Under the pieces are notes generated by a model. That model ran no database searches. It had not been told where the DNA came from and worked only from the letters and a program-made list of their open reading frames with translations. DNA of 64,000 nucleotides, from NCBI RefSeq assembly GCF_036023875.1, contig NZ_CP107931.1:2604001-2668000 (forward strand). The letters are read 5' to 3'. Source of the stretch: Mycobacterium sp. NBC_00419. Lineage in GTDB: Bacteria; Actinomycetota; Actinomycetes; Mycobacteriales; Mycobacteriaceae. Shown here one piece after another: positions 44,168 through 53,415 of this stretch. Both the position numbers and the translations under genes were made by a program. Positions within the stretch are counted from its first letter, which is position 1; each line of letters begins with the position of its first letter.

Positions 44168-45175
44168 TCACCGGAAGCGGGTGAGATAGGTCCGCTCGTC
44201 CCACGTGGACAGGAAGTCGGTCGCGGCCTCGTAGCCACGGGTGTAGAGCGCGTCGATCTCACGGCGGGAGATGTCGAAGTCGAGCACACCGACTCCGGTG
44301 GAGTCGACGCGGACGGTCCGTGCGCTCACCCGCGGCAGGTTGAGATAGGCCTGGTCGCGGCCGACCAGGATGGTGGTGATGACGTCCTCGAGCAGGCTCG
44401 GGCCGCCGAACAGTTGCAGGGGTGCCAGCGCGGGGATGACCTGGTGGTTGTTCTCCGGCAGGTTCGGCAGCAGCGTGACGCCGAACGTCGGCCACCGCGG
44501 TTTCTTGCCGTCACGCCGGTCGAGGGAATCGATCGGGTAGTTGGACAGCAGCCCGCCGTCGACCAGTGTGGACGTGCGCCCGGCTGCGCTGGACAGGGTC
44601 ACCGGCCGGAACACGAACGGAATCGACATCGACGCCCGCACCGCGTCGGCCACCAGCTGCTCGTCGGGGTCCAGGCCATAGACCCGGCGGTAGTCCCACG
44701 GCAGCCGGACCAGTTGGCCGGTGGTCACGTCGGCGGCGGTGACGACCAGCCGGTAGCGCTGTTCTTCGGGAAGCTCGTCGTCGTCGAGCTTGAGGTCACC
44801 GAAGGTTCGCACACCGAGGTTGGCCAGTTGGTCGGCGACGAATGTGCGGGCATAGTCGCCCTGGTAGATGCCGCTGCCCTGCAGGATCGCCCACGACGGC
44901 CCCAGTAGCGGAAGCCGTTCCACCGGGCCGGGATCACGAAACTTGCGGTAGTCCAGGCTCAGCGCGAGGTCCCCGACCTCCTGCGGGGACAGCTGATCGT
45001 CCTTGGCGGCGGCGGCCACCAGCGCGCCGACGATCGAGCCGGCCGACGATCCGGCCACCCGGTGCGCGCGGTAGCCCGCCTCCATCAGCTTGACCACCGC
45101 TCCCACCAAACCGATGCCTTTGACGCCGCCACCGGCCAGCACGAGGTCCACCGGCTTGGTCTCCGACTTGGCCAT
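44168..45175 (-). CDS. Patatin-like phospholipase
   Basis: 335 aa, no signal peptide. Oxyanion loop GGGVKG (15-20), nucleophile elbow GSSAG (S44) and catalytic Asp in LVDGGLLSNYP form the Ser-Asp dyad. Cytosolic or membrane-associated lipid acyl hydrolase. The ATG at 45175 has GAGGGGA upstream; a longer reading to 45268 lacks homology. A 21-bp-phased direct repeat lies 80 bp upstream. Confidence 0.88.
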   Translation of the reverse strand: MAKSETKPVDLVLAGGGVKGIGLVGAVVKLMEAGYRAHRVAGSSAGSIVGALVAAAAKDDQLSPQEVGDLALSLDYRKFRDPGPVERLPLLGPSWAILQGSGIYQGDYARTFVADQLANLGVRTFGDLKLDDDELPEEQRYRLVVTAADVTTGQLVRLPWDYRRVYGLDPDEQLVADAVRASMSIPFVFRPVTLSSAAGRTSTLVDGGLLSNYPIDSLDRRDGKKPRWPTFGVTLLPNLPENNHQVIPALAPLQLFGGPSLLEDVITTILVGRDQAYLNLPRVSARTVRVDSTGVGVLDFDISRREIDALYTRGYEAATDFLSTWDERTYLTRFR

Positions 45176-45254
45176 CACGTTCCCCTCTGCCAGACGCTCG
45201 CCTCCGAGTGTCCCCGGCCACACCGACACCAAACCACCTCGGGCCAGCGGTCGT

Positions 45255-45290
45255 TCAATTGCTGCCAACCGCCGATCAAGTGCTGCCAGC
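45255..45290. promoter_or_regulatory. Two 15-bp direct repeats at 21-bp phase
   Basis: TCAATTGCTGCCAAC (45255-45269) and TCAAGTGCTGCCAGC (45276-45290) agree at 13 of 15 bases and start 21 bp apart. Two helical turns between direct repeats is the layout of AraC/XylS-family sites. They lie between the divergent patatin and small secreted protein genes; no such regulator is encoded in the window. Confidence 0.45.
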
Positions 45291-45375
45291 GGAACTAAAC
45301 GGCTGACATGGCGACGTTGTGAGGATCAGGCCGGTACGAGAAGGTCCTCCGGCCATCGAGGAAGAGGAACACAAA

Positions 45376-45543
45376 GTGAAGAAGTTTGCAGTCACCAGCG
45401 CCATCGCCAGCGGACTCGTCGCCGCGGCCCTGAGCATTGCCGCGCCGGCACAGGCTGATTTGGGCCACAACACGTGGGTCAACCAGATCGGGCCGTCCGC
45501 GACCGCGCCTCAGGTGGACACGTCGGTGCACGGCGGCCACTGA
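45376..45543 (+). CDS. Small secreted protein
   Basis: 55 aa from GTG 45376, with GAGGAAGAGG upstream. Typical signal peptide (KKFAVTSAIASGLVAAALSI, cleavage after APAQA), leaving a mature peptide of only about 28 residues, DLGHNTWVNQ... ending HGGH. No cysteine. Function unknown; three His in the mature part. Confidence 0.65.
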   Translation: MKKFAVTSAIASGLVAAALSIAAPAQADLGHNTWVNQIGPSATAPQVDTSVHGGH

Positions 45544-45562
45544 CCGACCCGCACGACAACAA

Positions 45563-45595
45563 CAAGAGGGGCACCCCGGATGGGTGCCCCTCTTG
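45563..45595. terminator. Bidirectional hairpin terminator
   Basis: Perfect 14-bp stem (left CAAGAGGGGCACCC, right GGGTGCCCCTCTTG) with a 5-nt loop, between the two convergent small secreted protein genes. No T tract, as is usual in mycobacteria. Confidence 0.85.
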
Positions 45596-45617
45596 CTGTG
45601 TCAGGCCGGCGTGGCGA

Positions 45618-45848
45618 TCACTCGGCGTGATGCCACTGGTGGTGGTGATGGGACCGGCTGCCCGGGGCGTCCGACCCGAAATCCTGGTGCGGGAAGGTCG
45701 AGTGGTGAGCCGGCTGGCTCAGGTTCGCGCCATTGTCGACGCTGCCGGTCGCGGCACTGCTGACGCCGGCGGCGCCGAGGGCGAACAGGGCGGGCGCTGC
45801 GGTCAGCATCGCACCGGCGGCCAGTCGCTTCATCCAGATGGTGGTCAT
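45618..45848 (-). CDS. Small secreted His-rich protein
   Basis: 76 aa. AGGGAG ribosome site before the ATG at 45848. Signal peptide MKRLAAGAMLTAAPALFALG with cleavage near VSSAA (about residue 35). The mature part is about 40 residues and ends in a His-rich tail, SRSHHHHQWHHAE, with further HH and H upstream. Such a tail could bind Zn, Ni or Cu outside the cell; this is inferred from composition only. A longer reading from 46085 has no support. Confidence 0.7.
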   Translation of the reverse strand: MTTIWMKRLAAGAMLTAAPALFALGAAGVSSAATGSVDNGANLSQPAHHSTFPHQDFGSDAPGSRSHHHHQWHHAE

Positions 45849-45957
45849 GTCTATCTCCCTTGCGTTGATCTTCAGCTCGTTCGCTGTTGATACAAGAATC
45901 GCTGACCTGGGCGTTTGCCTCCTCGGGCAAACCAACGATGTAGTTGATGGCACGTTT

Positions 45958-46000
45958 GTCCCCCAATCGGTGGACAGGTAGTGTCCACCGATTGGGGGAC
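45958..46000 (-). terminator. 19-bp perfect hairpin terminator of hrpA
   Basis: GTCCCCCAATCGGTGGACA and its exact complement flank the 5-nt loop GGTAG. It begins 6 bp beyond the hrpA stop codon and separates hrpA from the His-rich protein gene. Confidence 0.85.
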
Positions 46001-46006
46001 AGCGAG

Positions 46007-49000
46007 TCAGGAGAGGACGGCGTCGATCGCGCGGTAGATGCGTTGTTCGCTGACCGGCCTGGGGGTTCCGAGCTGCTGGGCCCACAGACTCACCCGGAAC
46101 TCCTCGATCATCCTGGCGATGTCGCGGACGTCGGCCGCGGCTGCGCGTGCCGGTGAAAGTGCTTGCAGCAGTTCGGTATACGCGTCGCGGACCGCATGCA
46201 CCCGCGCCATTCGGTCACGGTCGGCGCCCGGTGCCTGCGACAGCCGTTCGAGGCGGCGGACGACGGCGGTGAGGTATCGGGCGAGATCTGCCAGGTGGGT
46301 CGCCCCGGTGGCGGTGACGAAGCGCTCGGGCAGCAGTCCGGCAAGCTGGGCACGGATATCGGCCACCGCGTCGGCGGTCGACGCGGCCGGCCGCTCGGGC
46401 AGCGCCACCTGAACCTCCTGCAGCGCTGTCAGCACCTTCTCAACGCGTCCGAGCACCTCACGCGTGGTTCCGGCCAGTGCGGTGCCCACCCGATCACGCA
46501 GCACACCGAACTCGGCCTTCGTCCACACCGGGGTGGTGGCCAGCACGTCGACGGCGGCGTCGGCGCAGTCGTCGAGCAAGGCGGCCAGCGATCCGTCGGG
46601 GTTGGCGGCCAGCACCAGACGGGACCGCGGATCCAATCCCTTCTCCACCGACTTCACCGGGGAGGCAACCGACAGCCGCAACAGTCGCCGCAAGCCCGCC
46701 GCCATCGCCGGATCACGTTCGGACTGGGTGGCGAACACCCGGATGTCGACGGCGGTCCCGGCGTCGACGAATCCCGGGTAGCCCTTGACGAGGTGCCCGC
46801 CGACAGCGCGTTCGACGCTGCGCGGCAGTGCGTCGAGATCGTCGGGCCAGCCACGCAACCCGGCCCGTTCCAGGTCGGCGCCCACAGTCTGGGCGACAGC
46901 GCGGCGAGCCGAGCCGGCCAGTTTCTCCTGGAGGACCTCGAGGTCCTTGCCGCGGGCCACCTCGGTGCCGTCGGCACCCTGGACCGCGAAGGTGACCCGC
47001 AGGTGCGCCGGTAGCTTGTCCAGATCGAAAGCGCTGATCGGCACGAGAACCCCGGTACGCCGGTGCAATTCGCGTTGCAGCGTCTCCAGCAGGGGCGCAC
47101 CGTCGGGGGTGATCGCCGACAGCAGCGCCTTGGCGGTGTCGGGTGCGGGAACGAAGTTGCGCCGCAGGTCTTTCGGCAGTGAGCGAATCAGCGCGGTCAC
47201 CAGCTCCTCGCGCAGCGCCGGCACCTGCCAACCGAACTCGGCACCGCCGAGGCGGGCCAGCACTTCGACCGGCACGTGCACCGTCACACCGTCGTCGGCA
47301 GCGCCCGGCTCGAACCGGTAGCTCAACGGCAACGACAGGTCACCGGCCTGCCAGGTGTCGGGCCGGTCGGCGTCGGCGTCATCGACCCGCAGCAGGTCGT
47401 CGCGGGTGAACGTCAGCAGGTCCGGGGTGCGATGACGCTGCTTCTTCCACCAGCCGTCGAAGTGGCGCACCGAGACCGCCTCGGCGGGAATCCGGGTGTC
47501 GTAGAACGCGTAGATCTCCTCCTCACCGACGAGCAGGTCACGTCGGCGGGCGCGCTCCTCGATCTCGGCCAGTTCGGCACGCAGCGCGGTGTTGTCGCGG
47601 AAGAAGTGGTGCCGGGTCTGCCACTCGCCCTCGACCAGGGCGTGGTGGATGAACAGCTCCCGGGACACCACCGGATCGACCTCGGCGTAGCTCACCCGGC
47701 GGCGCGGGACCAACGGCAGGCCGTAGAGCGTCACCCGCTCGAAGGCCATCGCGGCGCCGCGCTGGGCATCCCAGTGCGGCTCACTGTAGGTGCGCTGCAG
47801 CAGATCTCCCGCGACCTGTTCGACGATGTCGGGATCGACACGGGCCGCGATGCGCCCGTAGAGCCGGCTGGTCTCCACCAGATCGGCCACCACGATCCAA
47901 CGGGGCGGCCGTTTGGTCAGAACCGAACCGGGTGCCAGCACGAACTTCGAATTGCGGGCACCGGTGTAGTCGCGCGAATCACCTTCTCGCAGGCCGACAT
48001 GCGACAGTAGACCCGCCACCAGCGCCGCGTGCACCCGGGCAGGATCGGCCGGTTCGTGGTCGCCGGACTCACGGATGCCGATGTCGCGGGCGATGCTGCG
48101 CAGCTGACCGGTGAGGTCCTGCCATTCCCTGATTCGCAGGTAGTGCAGGAACTCCTCACGGCACATTCGCCGAAATGCGCTGCCCGATAATGCCTTGCGC
48201 TGTTCGGTGAGGTAGCGCCACAGGTTGAGGTAGGACAGGAAGTCGGAGTGCTCGTCGGCGAACCGGGCGTGTTTCTGCCGGGCGGCCTCCTCCCGGTCGG
48301 CGGGGCGCTCCCGCGGGTCGGGAATCGACAGCGCCGCGGCGAGCACCAGGACTTCCCGCACGCATCCTTCGGCGTCGGCCTGCAGAATCATCCGGCCCAA
48401 CCGCGGATCGACCGGCAGCTGTGCGAGGCGGCGCCCGGTGTCGGTGATATTCCCCGCGGGGTCGAAAGCCCCTAGCTCCTGCAGCAATTGGACGCCATCT
48501 CGGATGCTGCGCCGGTCCGGCGGGTCGAGGAACGGAAAGTCCTCGATGTCGCCGAGTTGCAGGGCGGCCATCTGCAGGATCACCGCGGCAAGATTGGTGC
48601 GCAGGATCTCCGGATCGGTGTAGCGGGGGCGCGCCTCGAAGTCGGCCTCCGAATAGAGCCGGATACAAACCCCGGGCGCCGTGCGGCCGGAGCGCCCGGC
48701 GCGTTGCGCTGCCGAGGCCTGCGAGATGGGCTCGATCGGAAGGCGCTGCACCTTGGTACGCCTGCTGTAGCGCGAGATTCGTGCCGTGCCGGGGTCCACC
48801 ACATACCGGACACCCGGCACCGTCAGTGACGTCTCCGCGACGTTGGTTGCCAGCACTACCCGCCGGCCGACATGCGGTTGAAACACCCGCTGCTGCTCGG
48901 CGGTCGGCAGCCGCGCGTACAGCGGCAGCACTTCGGTATTCTTCAAGCCCCGCAACGCTTCTGCGGTGTCGCGGATCTCGCGTTCGCCGGACAGGAACAC

Positions 49001-49921
49001 CAGCACGTCACCGGGCGGTTCGGCTTCCAGTTCGGCGATGGCGTCGACGATCGCCTCGGTCTGGTCCCGCATCTCGGTACGGACGATCTCGTGATCGGGG
49101 TCGTCGGGGTCGTCGACGTCATCAGCGGTGACGGCGACTTCCAAAGGGCGGTAACGGATCTCGACGGGATAGGTGCGTCCGGAGACCTCCACGATCGGCG
49201 CACCGCTGAAGTGAGCCGCGAACCGCTCGGGTTCGATGGTCGCCGAGGTGACGATCACCTTCAGGTCGGGCCGGCGCGGCAGCAGCTCGCGAAGGTAGCC
49301 CAGCAGGAAGTCGACGTTGAGGCTGCGCTCGTGGGCTTCGTCGAGGATCAGGGTGTCGTAGCGCAGCAGCCGCCGGTCGCGCTGGATCTCGGCGAGCAGG
49401 ATGCCGTCGGTCATCAACTTCACCAGCGTGCGGTCACTGGCCTGGTCGGTGAATCGCACGGTGTAGCCGATCGCCTCACCCAGTGGGGTACCGAGTTCGT
49501 CGGCGATCCGCTGGGCGACGGTCCGGGCGGCCAGCCGGCGCGGCTGGGTATGCCCGATGGTGCCGCGAATCCCGCGGCCCAACTCGAGGCAGATCTTGGG
49601 CAGCTGGGTGGTCTTGCCGGAGCCGGTCTCCCCCGCGACGACCACGACCTGGTGCTCGCTGATGGCCCTGGCCAGATCGTCGCGGCGCTCACTGACGGGC
49701 AGATCGGGGTAGGTGATGGCGGGCACGGCCGCCGTTCGGGTGGCGATCAGCGCCTCGGCGGCGGCGACCTGCTCGGCGATCTGCGCGACCTTCTCCGGGG
49801 TGACGTCGCGCAGGGACTTCAGCCGACGGCCCAGCCGGGCCGCGTCGCGGATGGTCAGGCCGTCGAGGCGGGCGCGCAGCTCTCGCACCTCGCGCAACTC
49901 GTCGCTGGACCGTCCGGACAC
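46007..49921 (-). CDS. hrpA: ATP-dependent RNA helicase HrpA
   Basis: 1304 aa, the usual size of bacterial HrpA. DEAH-box motor: GETGSGKT (97-104), TQPRRLAARTVAQR, DEAH (194-197), VTSATIE, then the helicase C-domain with NVAETSLTVPG and QRAGRSGRTAPG. HA2, OB and a long C-terminal extension (DUF3418) follow. It processes mRNA or rescues ribosomes. The GTG at 49921 is preferred; an ATG at 49960 would overlap the divergent small gene. Confidence 0.95.
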   Translation of the reverse strand: MSGRSSDELREVRELRARLDGLTIRDAARLGRRLKSLRDVTPEKVAQIAEQVAAAEALIATRTAAVPAITYPDLPVSERRDDLARAISEHQVVVVAGETGSGKTTQLPKICLELGRGIRGTIGHTQPRRLAARTVAQRIADELGTPLGEAIGYTVRFTDQASDRTLVKLMTDGILLAEIQRDRRLLRYDTLILDEAHERSLNVDFLLGYLRELLPRRPDLKVIVTSATIEPERFAAHFSGAPIVEVSGRTYPVEIRYRPLEVAVTADDVDDPDDPDHEIVRTEMRDQTEAIVDAIAELEAEPPGDVLVFLSGEREIRDTAEALRGLKNTEVLPLYARLPTAEQQRVFQPHVGRRVVLATNVAETSLTVPGVRYVVDPGTARISRYSRRTKVQRLPIEPISQASAAQRAGRSGRTAPGVCIRLYSEADFEARPRYTDPEILRTNLAAVILQMAALQLGDIEDFPFLDPPDRRSIRDGVQLLQELGAFDPAGNITDTGRRLAQLPVDPRLGRMILQADAEGCVREVLVLAAALSIPDPRERPADREEAARQKHARFADEHSDFLSYLNLWRYLTEQRKALSGSAFRRMCREEFLHYLRIREWQDLTGQLRSIARDIGIRESGDHEPADPARVHAALVAGLLSHVGLREGDSRDYTGARNSKFVLAPGSVLTKRPPRWIVVADLVETSRLYGRIAARVDPDIVEQVAGDLLQRTYSEPHWDAQRGAAMAFERVTLYGLPLVPRRRVSYAEVDPVVSRELFIHHALVEGEWQTRHHFFRDNTALRAELAEIEERARRRDLLVGEEEIYAFYDTRIPAEAVSVRHFDGWWKKQRHRTPDLLTFTRDDLLRVDDADADRPDTWQAGDLSLPLSYRFEPGAADDGVTVHVPVEVLARLGGAEFGWQVPALREELVTALIRSLPKDLRRNFVPAPDTAKALLSAITPDGAPLLETLQRELHRRTGVLVPISAFDLDKLPAHLRVTFAVQGADGTEVARGKDLEVLQEKLAGSARRAVAQTVGADLERAGLRGWPDDLDALPRSVERAVGGHLVKGYPGFVDAGTAVDIRVFATQSERDPAMAAGLRRLLRLSVASPVKSVEKGLDPRSRLVLAANPDGSLAALLDDCADAAVDVLATTPVWTKAEFGVLRDRVGTALAGTTREVLGRVEKVLTALQEVQVALPERPAASTADAVADIRAQLAGLLPERFVTATGATHLADLARYLTAVVRRLERLSQAPGADRDRMARVHAVRDAYTELLQALSPARAAAADVRDIARMIEEFRVSLWAQQLGTPRPVSEQRIYRAIDAVLS

Positions 49922-49952
49922 TCGGGCCAGGATATGCGTAGGCTCGCAACAA

Positions 49953-50090
49953 ATGACCATTGCCATCGTCGTGGGTCTATTGCTGGTGGGCCTCGGGATC
50001 GTGGCCAGCCAGCTGTTTCGGCTCAGGGACTGGCTCAATCGTCAGCCGCCGCCCCCTGCTGACGATCACCCCGACGACACCAGCCGTTGA
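49953..50090 (+). CDS. 45-aa single-TM protein
   Basis: MTIAIVVGLLLVGLGIVASQ forms one TM helix; the tail RLRDWLNRQPPPPADDHPDD is cytosolic, first basic and then acidic. Its stop overlaps the TTG start of the next gene (TTGA), which supports its being translated. Function unknown. Confidence 0.6.
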   Translation: MTIAIVVGLLLVGLGIVASQLFRLRDWLNRQPPPPADDHPDDTSR

Positions 50091-50977
50091 CCGAGCTGCC
50101 CCACGCCGTCCGGACCATGGCCGGCCGCGGTCCCCGGTGGGCGGCGTGGGTCGCCACGTTGCCCAAGCTCAGCCGTGAGGTGCTCGCCCAGTGGCAGCTG
50201 ACCGCCGACGGGCCCGCCAGCCACGGCTACTGCTCACTGGTCATGCCCGTGCGCACCCCGAGCGGAGCCGCGGCGGTGCTCAAGATCGGCTTCCCCGACG
50301 ACGAATCCGAACACGAACACCTGGCGCTGCGGCGCTGGGGCGGCGACGGCGCGGTGCGGCTGCTCAGCGCCGATCCGCACCGGCGCGCGCTGTTGCTCGA
50401 ACGGCTGCACCCCACCGACCTCACCGCTGTGCCCGATGTCGAGGCGTGTGCCGTCGTCGCCCGCCTCTACCGGCGCATCCACGTCCCGGCCATGCCCGCG
50501 CTGCGGACGCTGACGTCCTACGTCGAGCGCTGGAACACCGAGCTTGCGGAGTTGCCCCGCAGCGCACCGATCCCCCGTCGGCTGGTGGAGCAGGCGCTGG
50601 CCCTAGGCGCCGACCTGGGCACGGACCAGACCCCGTTGCGCGTCATCCACACCGACCTGCACTACGCCAATGTGCTTGCCGCCCAACGGGAACCGTGGCT
50701 GGTAATCGACCCCAAGCCGGTCAACGGCGACCCGCACTACGAGATCGCCCCGATGTTGTGGAACCGCTGGGACGAGCTGGCCGGGGACGTCCGCGAGGGG
50801 GTGCGGCGCCGGTTCTACACGCTGGTCGACGCGGCGGGGTTCGACGAGGACAGGGCACGGGCGTGGGTGGTCGTCCGGATGGTGCACAACGCGATGTGGG
50901 CGCTACAGGACGGCCCCCAGGCCGACCCCGGCTGGCTCACCACCTGCATTGCGCTCGCCAAAGCCGTCCAAGGGTGA
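50087..50977 (+). CDS. Aminoglycoside/hydroxyurea-type phosphotransferase
   Basis: 296 aa from TTG 50087 (a start at ATG 50117 is also possible). VLKIGFPDDESEHEHLALRR, LLLERLHP, HTDLHYANVL (H188, D190) and VIDPKPVNGDPHYEIAPML (D208) are the features of the APH(6)/hydroxyurea kinase family that modifies streptomycin or hydroxyurea. Whether it gives resistance cannot be read from the sequence. Confidence 0.83.
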   Translation: MTELPHAVRTMAGRGPRWAAWVATLPKLSREVLAQWQLTADGPASHGYCSLVMPVRTPSGAAAVLKIGFPDDESEHEHLALRRWGGDGAVRLLSADPHRRALLLERLHPTDLTAVPDVEACAVVARLYRRIHVPAMPALRTLTSYVERWNTELAELPRSAPIPRRLVEQALALGADLGTDQTPLRVIHTDLHYANVLAAQREPWLVIDPKPVNGDPHYEIAPMLWNRWDELAGDVREGVRRRFYTLVDAAGFDEDRARAWVVVRMVHNAMWALQDGPQADPGWLTTCIALAKAVQG

Positions 50978-50981
50978 GACC

Positions 50982-51722
50982 TCAGCGCGGCGGGTCGCCA
51001 CGCCAGATGAAGCTGTTGACGTACTTGCCCATGTCCTGAGCGATCTGAAGGTTCGCCGCCGACGGCGGCCCGGGCCCGAAGTCAGGGCCGAACTGGTGAA
51101 ACGGTCCGATCGCGCCGGCCACCAGGGCCAGGTCGTCTTTCACCGCGACGACGAGGATGATCCGCAGATGGTCGGAATCGCTCGAGGTTCCCTTAGGCCA
51201 ATCGTCGGCCACTTCGCCATAGCCCGGTTGGTAACCGAGGATCGCATTGGGCAGTTCGTAGGCCGTCACGGCGTCGGGGAACTTCTCGGCCAGCAGGTCG
51301 TCGGCGACCCGCCGGGCGTCGCGGCCCCGGGCCGGTTCGCTGAACAGCCGCAGGGTCCCGCCGTCGCCGCCGTTCCAGTCCGCGGTGACACCGGTCGGAT
51401 CCTTGGTCACCACGTAGGCGCTGTCCGGCCCCGGATAGGAGACCGCGAACGATCCGTCCGCGGCGACGAACCGCGGGTTGGTCGCCACCGGCAGCCCCGT
51501 CGGCGGGCGGCCGCAGTCGGGCGGGCAGATGTAGCGGGCGGGGCCGCGGCTGATGCGCGTCGTCAGGATGCTCAACGCCATCATCGCCAGCACCAGCAGG
51601 ATGACCCACGTTCCCACGGTCGCGAAGTAGGCGGGCCCACGCAGCCGGTGCGCCCGGTACCGTCCCGGCGGCACGGCATACCCGGAGAACGCCTCCTCGT
51701 CGGATTCGGTTACCTCGGTCAT
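50982..51722 (-). CDS. One-TM protein with extracytoplasmic domain, coupled to a sedolisin
   Basis: 246 aa. Cytosolic N-terminus of about 35 residues, a TM helix (WVILLVLAMMALSILTT, about 39-56) and an outer domain with a near-adjacent cysteine pair (ICPPDCGRP). No recognised family. The ATG overlaps the stop of the sedolisin gene (ATGA), so a link to that protease is likely. Confidence 0.65.
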   Translation of the reverse strand: MTEVTESDEEAFSGYAVPPGRYRAHRLRGPAYFATVGTWVILLVLAMMALSILTTRISRGPARYICPPDCGRPPTGLPVATNPRFVAADGSFAVSYPGPDSAYVVTKDPTGVTADWNGGDGGTLRLFSEPARGRDARRVADDLLAEKFPDAVTAYELPNAILGYQPGYGEVADDWPKGTSSDSDHLRIILVVAVKDDLALVAGAIGPFHQFGPDFGPGPPSAANLQIAQDMGKYVNSFIWRGDPPR

Positions 51723-53314
51723 CGGCCCACCGACTTGAGGATGAGCAGATCCTTGAGCAGGTTCTCGACATTCGGCGTGCCCAACCCGGTGATCATGTCG
51801 TAGCCGGGTACCACCGGGGTGACGGCGTTGGCACCCAGGGCGATGTCACGGAAAGCCGGCACCCCGACGCCCCGGGACAGCTCATAGAGCAGCGGGTTCA
51901 GATCACCTAACTGGGCCAGACCACGCTCCACGAGGAACTGGTTCATCACCGCGGCGAGCCCGGCCCAGATCGGAGCGGACTGCGACGTGCCCCCACCCAC
52001 CAGCACCTGCTGGTTGAAGACGAACTTCACTCCGGTGAACGGATCGGCGACCGCCGCCACGTCGGGTACGAGGCGCTTGTCGTGTGGCCCGGCACGCTCG
52101 AAGCCCTCCTGCCAGGACGGTCGCCCGAACAACGCCGACGCGCCGCCCCCGCTGCCCTGGGTCAACGGCACGTCGTACCAACCCTGTTCGGCCAGCCACC
52201 GCCCCTCGGCATCAGTAGACAGCGTGGTCCCGCCGACGGCGGTCATCTCCGGAAGCGACGCCACCGCATCGACGCCGATGTCGTCCGGGCTGGGCGTGTC
52301 CGACCACGTCCGGCCGCCCTTGCACTCCAAACCGGCAAGGTCGCCGCTGGCGTCGAACGCGGTGGTGCCGTGGCGATGGGCGCGTGACAGCGCCGAGCGG
52401 ACCGGTGCCAGATCCGCCCGAGTCATGACGCGGTCACATCCCCAGCCGATCGAAAAGCTCCACACCGCACCGGGATAGCGCTGATCGACCGACTCCATCA
52501 GCTTGCCGATCTTGACGTAGGCGGCGTCGCCCTCGACGGTGGAGCGGGCGTTGACCAACACGATCTTGGCTGCCGGCGCGATGGCGTGGATCAGCTGGAT
52601 GTCCATGGTCGCCTCACCGCGCCGGTGCTCGGGCATGCCGCCGACCACCTCGGGGGTGAAGCGGGGCAACGAGAACCAGTCGGCGAAGCTGTCCATGTCG
52701 CGCTGATCGAACCCGTCGAAGGCGAACACGGCGACGGTTCGGCCGGCGCCGTTGTAGCCGCCGGCAGCCAGCGTGTCGACGTTGTAGGCGGTCAGCAGTT
52801 CGGTCGGCATCAGGCCGCCGTCGGGGACGTCCAGTGGTGGTGTCGGCGGAACACCTTCGTGATAGGGCGTGTAGCCCAGAATCCGGCCGAGTTCGGCGAC
52901 CTCGCCGCCGACTTCGCCGGGCACCGCCGGCTGCTGCGGCGAGGCGTAGAACACGTCGCCGCGCTTGCCCCGGTAGTCGTGGACGGCCACGTCCAAGGCA
53001 CCGGCGACCCGGCGCGGCGTTCCCTCCACGGTCGCCCACGGATCTCCGTCGCGCCATTGCACCGACAGGCCGCGCTCGCGCGCCCACGACATCAACGCCA
53101 CCGGTTGGGCAGGGTCGCGCAACTCGGCGGTCAGTCGCACCAGATCCGAGCGGGCCGGCCCGAGGTCGACGAACTGCGCAAGCAGCCTGGCGTACGGCCC
53201 GCCGACGTGGTTATAGGGCAGCGGCGGGGTCACCCGGTCGGCGACGAGTAACGCCACCACCACTGCCAGCACCAACGGCAGCAGCATCCTACGAACAGGA
53301 CGCGGTGGGCTCAT
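51719..53314 (-). CDS. Sedolisin (S53) serine-carboxyl peptidase
   Basis: 531 aa, exported by an N-terminal signal or anchor (PLVLAVVVALLVA). Activation prodomain (about 50-180), then the catalytic domain with E234 and D238 (GEATMDIQLIHA), oxyanion D325 (ASGD) and S444 (GGTSQSAP). A C-terminal Ca-binding region ends ITGLGTPN. The full set of catalytic residues suggests an acid-active extracellular endopeptidase. It is rare among annotated mycobacterial proteases. ATG at 53314. Confidence 0.88.
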   Translation of the reverse strand: MSPPRPVRRMLLPLVLAVVVALLVADRVTPPLPYNHVGGPYARLLAQFVDLGPARSDLVRLTAELRDPAQPVALMSWARERGLSVQWRDGDPWATVEGTPRRVAGALDVAVHDYRGKRGDVFYASPQQPAVPGEVGGEVAELGRILGYTPYHEGVPPTPPLDVPDGGLMPTELLTAYNVDTLAAGGYNGAGRTVAVFAFDGFDQRDMDSFADWFSLPRFTPEVVGGMPEHRRGEATMDIQLIHAIAPAAKIVLVNARSTVEGDAAYVKIGKLMESVDQRYPGAVWSFSIGWGCDRVMTRADLAPVRSALSRAHRHGTTAFDASGDLAGLECKGGRTWSDTPSPDDIGVDAVASLPEMTAVGGTTLSTDAEGRWLAEQGWYDVPLTQGSGGGASALFGRPSWQEGFERAGPHDKRLVPDVAAVADPFTGVKFVFNQQVLVGGGTSQSAPIWAGLAAVMNQFLVERGLAQLGDLNPLLYELSRGVGVPAFRDIALGANAVTPVVPGYDMITGLGTPNVENLLKDLLILKSVGR

Positions 53315-53415
53315 GCCCACAGCATCACCGGCGGGCGGGGTGAGGACAAGTCGACGGACCGCACGTCCCCTAGTCTGATGCGCTGTCGACGGAAAAACCT
53401 GGCAAGGAGGTCGCG

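Noticed and set aside
49922..50038. N-terminal extension of HrpA to 50038
   Set aside because: The extra residues are not conserved-looking and would overlap the divergent 45-aa gene; GTG 49921 starts the conserved region.
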